Assembly: GCA_003648875.1 (NCBI GenBank) | Contig: QMQC01000153.1 | Coordinates: 1 to 5,323 of the forward strand | DNA from: Actinomycetota bacterium | GTDB taxonomy: Bacteria; Actinomycetota; Acidimicrobiia; Spongiisociales; UBA5794 | Direction of reading: 5' to 3' | DNA length: 5,323 nucleotides | In this document: positions 1 to 5,323 of the stretch, piece after piece | Layout of the letters: each line of letters opens with the position of its first letter | How positions within the stretch are numbered: the stretch's first letter is position 1 | Made by a program: the position numbers and the translations under genes | The notes under the pieces: model-generated | Seen by the model: only the letters and a program-made list of their open reading frames with translations | Database searches by the model: none | What the model was told of the DNA's origin: nothing

Positions 1-186
1 GACGACGATCGTGGTCACGAAAGCGACGGAGAGTGCCCAAGCCGGTCGAAGCATTCTCTTTCGGATTGGTTGGTGAAGATGTTGTGCAGGCGGACGAACC
101 TGGCGCCCGGCAAGGACGTCCTCCGCCGTGATCCGCTCGACTGTGGCGTCGAAGTAATCAGCTAGTTGGTCTGTCAAATCACGCAT
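1..186 (-). CDS. N-terminal part of a single-pass membrane protein next to a sigma factor (possible anti-sigma-like regulator), cut by window edge
   Basis: An open frame begins with ATG at 186-184 and stays open for 62 codons to the left edge, so the 3' end is missing. The product starts MRDLTDQLADYFDATVER, an acidic and probably helical stretch, followed by a proline-containing segment. A basic cluster (RKRMLR, about residues 42-47) then precedes a hydrophobic run (about residues 49-62) that looks like the start of a transmembrane helix, with the N-terminus in the cytoplasm by the positive-inside rule. Its start lies inside the 3' end of the upstream sigma factor gene (8-base overlap ATGCGTGA), which implies translational coupling. 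In actinobacteria, small ECF sigma genes are often followed by a membrane protein with a short cytoplasmic N-terminal domain that restrains the sigma factor; that role here is inferred. No HxxxCxxC zinc-binding anti-sigma motif is visible in the part present. I do not recognise the specific family. Confidence 0.7.
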   Translation of the reverse strand, partial: MRDLTDQLADYFDATVERITAEDVLAGRQVRPPAQHLHQPIRKRMLRPAWALSVAFVTTIVV

Positions 187-658
187 CGACCGTCACTCCC
201 AGGGTTGATCGCAGCCGTTTCAGGCCTCGCTCTGTGTGGGTACGCACTGACCATCGGGAGAGACCAAGCAAGCCAGCCACCTCCCTTTCGCTGTAGCCGA
301 GGCCGTGGATGAGGACCACAGCGACACGCTGATGCTTCGTCAGCCCGCCGAGCGCGTCCGGCAGCCCGGGTTCGAGGCCAGGTACCTCGACGGGAGGTAC
401 CTGGGGGAACAGCACACGTGGACGGTGGTACCAGCGGGCCTTGCTCTGACCTACGCGGTACAGATAACCCGCAGGGTTCTCCATGTCTCGCACCTTGTCC
501 CAGTGCTCCCACGCCCATGCCAGTGTGTCCGCTGTCACCTCGGAGCCAACCTCAGGTCCGTATGCTGCGGCGAGAGCGTACGAGAGTCGTGGCTCCGCTT
601 CCTTCACGAAGCGAATGAACGCCTGTTCTGTCTTCTTGCTGCTATCAGAGACTTCCAT
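179..658 (-). CDS. ECF-like RNA polymerase sigma-70 family factor
   Basis: The gene encodes a 159-residue protein with the two-domain layout of group 4 (ECF) sigma factors. Residues about 11-80 resemble region 2: an acidic/aromatic helix (DTLAWAWEHWDKVRD) followed by NPAGYLYRVGQSKARW, the usual NPxxYLxRxxxN-type stretch that contacts the -10 element. A proline-rich linker (about 85-100) leads to region 4 (about 101-152), with LTKHQRVAVVLIHGLGYSE and then a helix-turn-helix (EVAGLLGLSRWSVRTHTERGLKRLR) that would bind the -35 element. The frame is open upstream to 763, but ATG 658 is preferred because a GAGG ribosome site (668-665) lies 6 bases before it and the sigma homology starts soon afterwards; the upstream GTG at 661 is too close to that site. 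The stop overlaps the start of the downstream membrane-protein gene. Such pairs usually answer an envelope or stress signal, but the target genes are unknown. Confidence 0.85.
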   Translation of the reverse strand: MEVSDSSKKTEQAFIRFVKEAEPRLSYALAAAYGPEVGSEVTADTLAWAWEHWDKVRDMENPAGYLYRVGQSKARWYHRPRVLFPQVPPVEVPGLEPGLPDALGGLTKHQRVAVVLIHGLGYSEREVAGLLGLSRWSVRTHTERGLKRLRSTLGVTVDA

Positions 659-664
659 CACGTT

Positions 665-668
665 CCTC
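665..668 (-). promoter_or_regulatory. Ribosome binding site of the sigma factor gene
   Basis: GAGG on the minus strand, inside GGTGAGG, ends 6 bases before ATG 658. It decides the start: the longer in-frame extension up to 763 has no comparable site and no sigma-like sequence. Confidence 0.6.
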
Positions 669-790
669 ACCCACAGAAACCATCTCAGGTTCCCGGGTGG
701 GCGACAAGGGCCGAAAGTCATTGGCACCTGTCGGCCGGGCGTTCCGAAGCGAAGCGAGCGCAAGTAGCCTGAGGTTGAACGCGATCAATT

Positions 791-795
791 GGAGG
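791..795 (+). promoter_or_regulatory. Ribosome binding site of the aminotransferase gene
   Basis: GGAGG lies 10 bases before the GTG at 806. The spacing is slightly long but within the usable range. It is the only good Shine-Dalgarno sequence nearby and supports the GTG start over later ATG codons. Confidence 0.75.
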
Positions 796-805
796 AACCA
801 ACACC

Positions 806-1882
806 GTGCCGACGTACAGGCCAGACCTTGCATCGATCCCTCGATACATTCCGGGTAAGCCCATCGAGGAGGTTGCCCGCGAGCTGGGGATCGAGTCGAT
901 CGACAAACTCGCATCAAATGAATGCCCGACGGAGCCGTTTCCGGAGGTGATCGAAGCCATCGCCGCCGCTGGAGCTACGGTGAATCGATACCCGGACAGC
1001 GGTCAATACGAACTCACGAAAGAGATTGCATCACATCACGGTGTCGACCCATCCTCGGTATGGGTAGGAGCAGGGTCATCGGATATACTCCGCTGTGCTG
1101 CCCTCTCCGTGGGAGGCCCTGGCACGTCTGCCGTGTTCAGCCACCCGAGCTTCGTCATGTATCGGATTGCGACCCTCGTGGCTCACGCCGAGCCGATCGC
1201 CGTGCCCCTCGACGACCACTTCGGCCATGACCTCGACGCGATGCTCGGTGCGATCCGCGATGACACGACGATCCTATACGTATGCAACCCGAACAACCCC
1301 ACCGGTGGCATCCGCTCCGGTGCTGATGTGAGAGAGTTCGTCGATGCCGTGGATGATCGAATCACTGTGATCATCGACGAAGCCTATTCCGAGTACGTCA
1401 CCGACCCCGATCATGAATCCATGTTGACCCGTGCACCGACCTACCCGAACGTGCTGGTTGCCAGGACGTTCTCGAAGATCTATGGACTTGCCGGTTTGCG
1501 CGTTGGTTATGGGATCGGTCATCCAGACCTCATCGGTGAACTGCGTACAACCCAGCCGCCTTTTGCGGTCACGGCACCGGGCCAGGCAGCAGCCATCGAA
1601 GCTCTCAAGCACCAGGATCAGGTGACTGAGAGGTCGATGCTCAACGCCGAGGGACGGGTCCTTCTCTTGAAAGGGCTTGGTGATCGTGGCTACAGGGTCG
1701 CCGCGTCCGAGGCGAATTTCGTCTACTTCGTGCCGGAGGACGACGCTTCAGGCCTATTCGACGGTCTGCTTCGCGAAGGAGTGATCATACGTGTGCTTGG
1801 CGAAGGCGTCAGGGTGACGGTTGGCACGGAATCCGAGAACAGGCACTTCCTTGAGGCTCTGGACACCGTGGGCCGCGTCTGA
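806..1882 (+). CDS. HisC-family PLP aminotransferase (histidinol-phosphate or aromatic amino acid aminotransferase)
   Basis: A complete 358-residue class I/II fold-type I aminotransferase, the usual length for HisC. It starts with GTG after a GGAGG site. Visible family marks are LASNE near residue 35, RYPD (61-64), NPNNPTGG (161-168), DEAY (191-194), and the PLP-binding block TFSKIYGLAGLRVGY (221-235) with Schiff-base lysine K224 and phosphate-binding R232. Near the end, R329 (IIR) and R336 (VRVTVGT) match the two arginines that HisC enzymes use for substrate phosphate or carboxylate. HisC converts imidazole-acetol phosphate plus glutamate to histidinol phosphate in the cytoplasm. Close actinobacterial relatives (Pat type) act on phenylalanine, and the segment HDLDAML...VCNPNNPTG recalls these. 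The gene is not beside other his genes but overlaps the E1 gene by one base (TGATG), which fits amino acid breakdown as well as histidine synthesis. The family is certain; the substrate is not. Confidence 0.9.
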   Translation: MPTYRPDLASIPRYIPGKPIEEVARELGIESIDKLASNECPTEPFPEVIEAIAAAGATVNRYPDSGQYELTKEIASHHGVDPSSVWVGAGSSDILRCAALSVGGPGTSAVFSHPSFVMYRIATLVAHAEPIAVPLDDHFGHDLDAMLGAIRDDTTILYVCNPNNPTGGIRSGADVREFVDAVDDRITVIIDEAYSEYVTDPDHESMLTRAPTYPNVLVARTFSKIYGLAGLRVGYGIGHPDLIGELRTTQPPFAVTAPGQAAAIEALKHQDQVTERSMLNAEGRVLLLKGLGDRGYRVAASEANFVYFVPEDDASGLFDGLLREGVIIRVLGEGVRVTVGTESENRHFLEALDTVGRV

Positions 1883-1884
1883 TG
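1880..1884 (+). promoter_or_regulatory. Overlapping stop/start TGATG (translational coupling)
   Basis: The TGA of the aminotransferase gene (1880-1882) shares its A with the ATG of the E1 gene (1882-1884). No strong Shine-Dalgarno precedes this ATG, so a ribosome ending the first gene probably restarts on the second, giving linked amounts of both enzymes. Confidence 0.75.
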
Positions 1885-3990
1885 CGAAGACCGGAGGATC
1901 TCGACTGGGAGGTCCTGCACGAGATCGTCGATCGCAATGGCAGACTCGTTGGAGATGCACCATGGCTGACCGAAGAACTGGCTCTCGATCTGTATCGCGA
2001 CATGGTTCGCACACGGATATTCGACCGTAGGGCGACCGCAGCTCAGCGACAGGGTCGACTCGGGACCTATGCGATTGCCGAGGGCCACGAGGCGATCCAG
2101 GTTGGGAGTGCACACGCCCTTCGCGAGAGGGACTTCATCTATCCGGGCTATCGGGAGCATGGCGTGCACATCGCCAGGGGTATGCCACTCGAGACGGTTC
2201 TCGCCTACTGGCGAGGGCTTCCGAACACGACATGGGATCCGCCCGCGATGCAACAGATGGTCATCACCGTCCCCATCGGGAGTCACCTCCCTCATGCCGT
2301 TGGCCACGCATACGCAGAGCGGCTCAAGGGAAACGACGTCGTCACGGTCACGTACGTAGGCGATGGCGGTACGTCTGAGAACGACTTCCACTCAGGGCTC
2401 AACTTCGCCGGAGTGTGGAGGACGCCGACCGTGTTCATCGTGTCGAACAACTTCTATGCAATCTCGGTGCCGTATGAACGACAGACGGCTGCGAAGTGGC
2501 TGGCCGACAAGGCACCAGGTTATGGGATGGCAGCTGAGAAGGTGAACGGATTCGATGCCGTTGCCGTATACGACGCAACCAGGCGTGCGGTTGAGCGTGG
2601 GTCGGCAGGTGAGGGTCCAACGCTCATCGAGGCGATCTGCTACCGCTTCGGCCCGCACGCAACTGCAGATGACCCGGCGTTGTACCGAACGAGGGAAGAG
2701 GAGGAGCTGTGGCGACCTCTCGATCCGGTCGATCGGATGCGTGCCTTCGTCGTGAACGCGGGATGGTGGGACGACGCGGCAGAGGAGCAACTGGCCACCG
2801 AAGCCACCGAGATGTTCGATGAGGCACTCGAAGCTGTACTGGCCACGGAACTGCCACCCAGGGTGGACATCATCACCCAATCGTTCGACAAGGTGCCTTC
2901 GTCGATGATCGAGCAGCTCCATCGGCTCGAGGACGATGCGGGTGAGGAGCGCTCGAATATTCCGATCTCGAGCCAGTGGATCGTCGGTGAGGACAACCTG
3001 CCGCCCGGACCGACGACCGAGATGACGATGGCAGACGCCATCAACGCTGCATTGCACCAGGAGATGGCAGCGGATCCCACGACGGTGCTCCTCGGTGAGG
3101 ATGTTGCCTTGGCGGGTGGCGTGTTCCGGGTCACTGCGGGGTTGCTGGACGAGTTTGGGTCAGAGCGCGTCATCGACACGCCGATCAACGAGTCGGGCAT
3201 CGTCGGTACGGCGATTGGCATGGCAATGGCAGGTATCCGCCCGATCGCTGAGATCCAGTTCGAAGGTTTCTCGTACCCGGCGTTCGACCAAATCGCAAGC
3301 CACCTCGGACGGATCAGATTCCGCACGAGGGGCAACACGTCACTTCCAATGGTGGTGCGTATGCCAAACGGTGCCGGCATCCGTGCTCACGAGCATCATT
3401 GCGACAGTCCGGAGGCGTACTTTGCCCATGTGCCGGGGATCGTCGTCGTCGTGCCCTCGTCGCCAACGGACGCCAAGGGTCTGCTCGCCGCAGCGATCAG
3501 ATCCGATGACCCTGTGATGTTCCTTGAGCCGAAAGTGCTCTACCGCGCAGGCAGAGAAGCGGTCCCTGACGCCGCATACGAGCTTCCGCTTGGTCGTGCC
3601 CGCGTGCGTCGTGCGGGCGGAGACATCACGCTCATCACGTATGGCGGGATGGTGCCGGTCTCCCTCAGAGCTGCCGCGGCGGTTGCGAAGGACGGCGTCG
3701 ATGTTGAAGTGATCGACCTGCGCACGGTGTACCCCTGGGATGTCGAGACGGTGTCAGAGTCAGTCATCAAGACGAACAAGATGCTCTTCGTCCAGGAGCC
3801 ACAGCGATCCGGTGGCATAGGTGCCGAGGTGGTTGCGGAGATCGCCGAACGATGCGGCTACGACCTTGTTGCTCCACCGAGGCGCCTCGCCGCCACAGAC
3901 GCCCCCTGGCCCCAGTTCGCCATGGAGCACCACGCCCTGATCACAGATGTGATGGTGGCTACGGAGCTGCGCAGCCTGGCTGAAGGCTGA
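1882..3990 (+). CDS. Fused alpha-beta E1 component of a 2-oxoacid dehydrogenase complex (branched-chain/pyruvate type)
   Basis: This 702-residue protein joins the two E1 subunits that are usually separate. The alpha half (about 28-345) has FIYPGYREHG, the thiamine diphosphate motif G160-D-G followed 26 residues later by N189-N190, and the loop FGPHATADDPALYR (256-269) that corresponds to the HSTSDD loop of branched-chain E1, with H259 as the likely catalytic histidine. A polar, proline-containing linker (about 346-378) leads to the beta half: MTMADAINAAL (381-391), GEDVALAGGVF, the pyrimidine-binding domain with FEGFSYPAFDQI (460-471), EHHCDSPEAYFAH (504-516) where H506 aligns with the beta active-site histidine, and the C-terminal transketolase domain (about 565-695; DLRTVYPWD, VQEP). 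E1 decarboxylates a 2-oxoacid and passes the acyl group to lipoyl-E2. The ATG overlaps the preceding stop, and no strong ribosome site is needed if translation is coupled. No E2 or E3 lies in the window. The exact 2-oxoacid is undetermined. Confidence 0.92.
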   Translation: MRRPEDLDWEVLHEIVDRNGRLVGDAPWLTEELALDLYRDMVRTRIFDRRATAAQRQGRLGTYAIAEGHEAIQVGSAHALRERDFIYPGYREHGVHIARGMPLETVLAYWRGLPNTTWDPPAMQQMVITVPIGSHLPHAVGHAYAERLKGNDVVTVTYVGDGGTSENDFHSGLNFAGVWRTPTVFIVSNNFYAISVPYERQTAAKWLADKAPGYGMAAEKVNGFDAVAVYDATRRAVERGSAGEGPTLIEAICYRFGPHATADDPALYRTREEEELWRPLDPVDRMRAFVVNAGWWDDAAEEQLATEATEMFDEALEAVLATELPPRVDIITQSFDKVPSSMIEQLHRLEDDAGEERSNIPISSQWIVGEDNLPPGPTTEMTMADAINAALHQEMAADPTTVLLGEDVALAGGVFRVTAGLLDEFGSERVIDTPINESGIVGTAIGMAMAGIRPIAEIQFEGFSYPAFDQIASHLGRIRFRTRGNTSLPMVVRMPNGAGIRAHEHHCDSPEAYFAHVPGIVVVVPSSPTDAKGLLAAAIRSDDPVMFLEPKVLYRAGREAVPDAAYELPLGRARVRRAGGDITLITYGGMVPVSLRAAAAVAKDGVDVEVIDLRTVYPWDVETVSESVIKTNKMLFVQEPQRSGGIGAEVVAEIAERCGYDLVAPPRRLAATDAPWPQFAMEHHALITDVMVATELRSLAEG

Positions 3991-4004
3991 ACCGGACAGT
4001 TTTC
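3991..4004. other. Convergent 14-base gap between the E1 and hspR stop codons
   Basis: The E1 gene stops at 3988-3990 (TGA) and hspR, from the other strand, at 4007-4005 (TAG). Only 14 bases separate them. The only hairpin I see is a weak 5-bp stem inside the end of the E1 gene (AGCCT 3973-3977 / AGGCT 3984-3988) without a proper U-run, so no confident intrinsic terminator exists for either direction. Transcripts may therefore overlap, or Rho may end them. Confidence 0.55.
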
Positions 4005-4394
4005 CTAGGCGAAGGGGTTCTCCCTACGAATCGACGGCAGGTTGCTCTTCTTGCGAACACCGATACGGAACGCAGGGCCGATATTGGTTCCCCAACGGCT
4101 CTCTGCTTCCTCCAGGAGTCTGCGTAGTCGGGTCACCTGGCTCCTGAGACGGTCGTTCTCATGTTGAAGTGCCATGATGCGCTTGATGCCTTCGAGGTTG
4201 ACGCCGGCGCTCGAGAGACGCTGGATGAGAAGCAGGCGATCGAGGTCCTCCTGGCTGTATCTGCGGGTCCCGCCGGGGGTTCGGTACGGGTCGAGCAGGC
4301 CGCGACGTTCGTACACGCGCAGGGTTTGTGGGTGCATGCCAACGAGCTCGGCAGCAACCGAGATGATGTAGACGGCGTCTTGTTGGTCGTTCAT
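4005..4394 (-). CDS. hspR: HspR, MerR-family heat-shock repressor
   Basis: A 129-residue protein with a typical MerR winged helix at its N-terminus. Residues 9-48 read as an HspR signature: YIISVAAELVGMHPQTLRVYE, then RRGLLDPYRTPGGTRRYS, covering the helix-turn-helix and wing. Residues 49-75 (EDLDRLLLIQRLSSAGVNLEGIKRI) complete the DNA-binding domain. Residues about 76-98 form a heptad-like coiled coil (LQHENDRLRSQVTRLRRLLEEAE) for dimerisation, and a short basic tail follows. HspR of Streptomyces and Mycobacterium binds the HAIR inverted repeat upstream of dnaK, with DnaK as co-repressor, and shuts the operon down at normal temperature. The frame is open further upstream, but ATG 4394 is chosen because the signature starts nine residues later, GGGGG (4405-4401) lies 6 bases before it, and it sits one base after the dnaJ stop. 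No HAIR-like site is visible in the window; the operator should lie before dnaK. Confidence 0.93.
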   Translation of the reverse strand: MNDQQDAVYIISVAAELVGMHPQTLRVYERRGLLDPYRTPGGTRRYSQEDLDRLLLIQRLSSAGVNLEGIKRIMALQHENDRLRSQVTRLRRLLEEAESRWGTNIGPAFRIGVRKKSNLPSIRRENPFA

Positions 4395-4395
4395 G

Positions 4396-5310
4396 TCACA
4401 CCCCCAGGTGCTTGCGTGGGTTTCGTGTCGATTCGGCTTCTTTGAGGGTCTCGAGTGCGCCACGCTCATCGTCCGAGACGTCTGTCGGCACGACGACTTT
4501 GATCGTTACGAGGAGGTCTCCTGTTGCCCGGGCAGTCTCCACTCCCTTTCCCGTCAGCTTCATCGTCGCGCCGGGCTGAGTTCCTGCCGGAACTTTGATC
4601 TTCGTCGTGCCGTTGAGTGTTGGGATGCTGATGACTGCACCGAGTGCAGCCTCGGAGAAGGTCACAGGCAGATCGATGGTGAGGTCCCTCTTTCCTATCC
4701 GCCCGAACGTGGGGTGTTCCCCAACGTGCACGTCGACATAGAGATCGCCCGAAGGCCCGCCGTTGGCGCCAGGTCCGCCCTTGCCCTTGACACGAACCTT
4801 CGTGCCGTCGGCAACTCCCTTCGGGATCTTCACCTTGACCGTGTCGGTACCAACCCCGAATTCCTTCGTGGGACCTGTTAGCGCCTCATGGAAACTCAAT
4901 GTGATCGAACCGGAAACATCCTGGCCTTTTTGCGGTCTTGCCTGGCGGCGTCCTCCCCCGAAGAGATCCTGGAGGCCACCGAAGAGATCCTGGGCCTGTC
5001 CTCCGCCACTGAAGCCTCCACCGAAAAGGTCCTCGACGCGGACGTACTGCTGGTTTCCGGCAGGGCCGCCCACGAAGTAGCCCATCTCGCGGACATGGTC
5101 GTACTCCTTGCGGGAGTCCTCGTCCCCAATGGTGTCGTACGCCTCGTTGATCTCCTTGAAGCGGCCCTCGGCCTCAGCATCGCCGGGGTTGTTGTCCGGA
5201 TGGAGCTGACGCGCGAGCTTCCTGAACGCCTTCTTGATCTCCTTCTGATCAGCGTCCTTTGTTACGCCACGCTCGGCGTAGTAGTCCTTCTCCATCCATT
5301 CCTTACGCAT
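4396..5310 (-). CDS. dnaJ: DnaJ/CbpA-type Hsp40 co-chaperone lacking the zinc finger
   Basis: A 304-residue J-domain protein. With ATG 5310 as residue 1, the J domain covers about 8-75 and carries the HPD motif at 37-39, which triggers the ATPase of DnaK. A glycine/phenylalanine-rich stretch (about 76-125) contains repeated DLFGG units. Then come two beta-barrel client-binding domains (about 130-205 and 206-280: SGSITLSFHEALTGPTKEF, KIPKGVADGTKVRVKGKG, DLTIDLPVTFSEAALG, VPAGTQPGATMKL). There is no cysteine at all, so the four CxxCxGxG zinc motifs of classical DnaJ are absent. Start: ATG 5310 gives MRKEWMEKDYY, like other actinobacterial DnaJ1 N-termini; ATG 5295 (AAGGA 4 bases before) or a start beyond the window (the frame stays open through TTG 5319) are alternatives. 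The last stop base and the hspR ATG are one base apart, so both genes share a transcript. The gene probably follows grpE and dnaK, which are off-window. Confidence 0.9.
   Translation of the reverse strand: MRKEWMEKDYYAERGVTKDADQKEIKKAFRKLARQLHPDNNPGDAEAEGRFKEINEAYDTIGDEDSRKEYDHVREMGYFVGGPAGNQQYVRVEDLFGGGFSGGGQAQDLFGGLQDLFGGGRRQARPQKGQDVSGSITLSFHEALTGPTKEFGVGTDTVKVKIPKGVADGTKVRVKGKGGPGANGGPSGDLYVDVHVGEHPTFGRIGKRDLTIDLPVTFSEAALGAVISIPTLNGTTKIKVPAGTQPGATMKLTGKGVETARATGDLLVTIKVVVPTDVSDDERGALETLKEAESTRNPRKHLGV
4958..4993 (-). repeat. 21-bp in-frame tandem repeat in the dnaJ glycine/phenylalanine region
   Basis: On the plus strand a 15-base unit CCGAAGAGATCCTGG occurs at 4958-4972 and again at 4979-4993, a period of 21 bases or seven codons. 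In the protein this gives DLFGG twice, seven residues apart; a diverged third copy (EDLFGGG) lies upstream in the gene near 5022-5036. The repeat explains part of the Gly/Phe linker and probably grew by slippage or duplication. Confidence 0.75.
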
Positions 5311-5323
5311 GTCCCACAACGCC

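Larger units (their letters stand above)
659..805. other. Divergent intergenic region between the sigma factor and aminotransferase genes
   Basis: These 147 bases separate two divergently transcribed genes and must hold at least the promoter of the sigma factor gene on the minus strand and probably that of the aminotransferase-E1 operon on the plus strand. I could not find a convincing -35/-10 pair on either strand. On the minus strand GGGAAC (694-689) resembles the -35 GGAAC element of ECF promoters, but no CGTC- or GTT-like -10 follows at 16-17 bases, so autoregulation is not supported. A short GAAGC repeat occurs at 746-760. There is no clear hairpin or riboswitch-like structure. Confidence 0.6.

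Noticed and set aside
689..694. ECF-type promoter (GGGAAC -35) for the sigma gene on the minus strand
   Set aside because: No matching -10 element is found 16-17 bases downstream, so it is probably chance.
659..763. Longer sigma factor starting at 763 with 35 extra residues
   Set aside because: The extra residues (RFGTPGRQVPMTFGPCRPPG...) do not resemble any sigma domain, while a GAGG site is well placed for ATG 658.
305..772. Plus-strand open frame opposite the sigma factor gene
   Set aside because: The complementary strand encodes a coherent two-domain sigma factor; this frame has no motif or ribosome site.
1723..2391. Minus-strand open frame of 222 codons across the aminotransferase/E1 junction
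   Set aside because: It runs antisense to two well-supported genes and shows no family-like motifs.
2640..3380. Long open frame on the minus strand inside the E1 gene
   Set aside because: It is a serine-rich antisense reading of a clearly conserved coding region, with no recognisable domain.
3973..3988. Intrinsic terminator AGCCT...AGGCT at the end of the E1 gene
   Set aside because: The stem is only 5 bp and no U-run follows directly; the nearest T-tract is about 12 bases away.
4395..4469. Longer HspR starting at 4469
   Set aside because: The extra 25 codons lie inside the dnaJ coding region, and ATG 4394 has a G-rich ribosome site and the normal HspR N-terminus.
4005..5323. HAIR operator (CTTGAGT-N7-ACTCAAG) for HspR in the window
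   Set aside because: No match to either half-site in the correct arrangement was seen; it is expected upstream of dnaK outside the window.

Overview
The window looks like a chromosomal piece from a high-GC Gram-positive bacterium (Actinomycetota). The main evidence is a dnaJ gene followed one base later by a MerR-type HspR repressor, an arrangement well known from Streptomyces and Mycobacterium. Supporting evidence is the high GC content, a GTG start, and many overlapping gene ends. A deep, mostly uncultured branch such as Acidimicrobiia is possible but is only inferred. Five of the six genes are easily placed in known families; the sixth (left edge) is a partial, unrecognised membrane protein. 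I see no CRISPR array, tRNA, rRNA, insertion sequence or phage gene.

Layout. Positions 1-658 (minus strand) hold a small ECF-like sigma factor gene. Its 3' end overlaps by 8 bases the start of a gene for a short N-terminal domain plus a membrane segment, which runs off the left edge; this resembles a sigma factor/membrane regulator pair. Positions 659-805 are a 147-base divergent intergenic region. Positions 806-3990 (plus strand) hold a two-gene operon: a HisC-family PLP aminotransferase whose stop codon overlaps the start codon of a 702-residue protein in which the alpha and beta halves of a 2-oxoacid dehydrogenase E1 are fused. Positions 4005-5310 (minus strand) hold the heat-shock genes dnaJ and hspR, which converge on the E1 gene with only 14 bases between the two stop codons. 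The dnaJ gene lies at the right edge; grpE and dnaK would be expected just beyond, but this cannot be seen.

How the genes may work together. The aminotransferase and E1 are translationally coupled. An appealing inference is that the first makes a 2-oxoacid from an amino acid and the second oxidatively decarboxylates it, although the aminotransferase could equally be the histidine-biosynthesis enzyme. No E2 or E3 gene is present, so E1 must use partners encoded elsewhere. DnaJ is a cysteine-free, zinc-finger-less co-chaperone, whereas the copy in the classical actinobacterial dnaK operon is normally of the zinc-finger type. HspR probably represses its own operon from a site outside the window. 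I found no clearly new system. The points most worth checking are the sigma/membrane gene pair, the aminotransferase-E1 fusion operon without E2/E3, and the zinc-less DnaJ paired with HspR.
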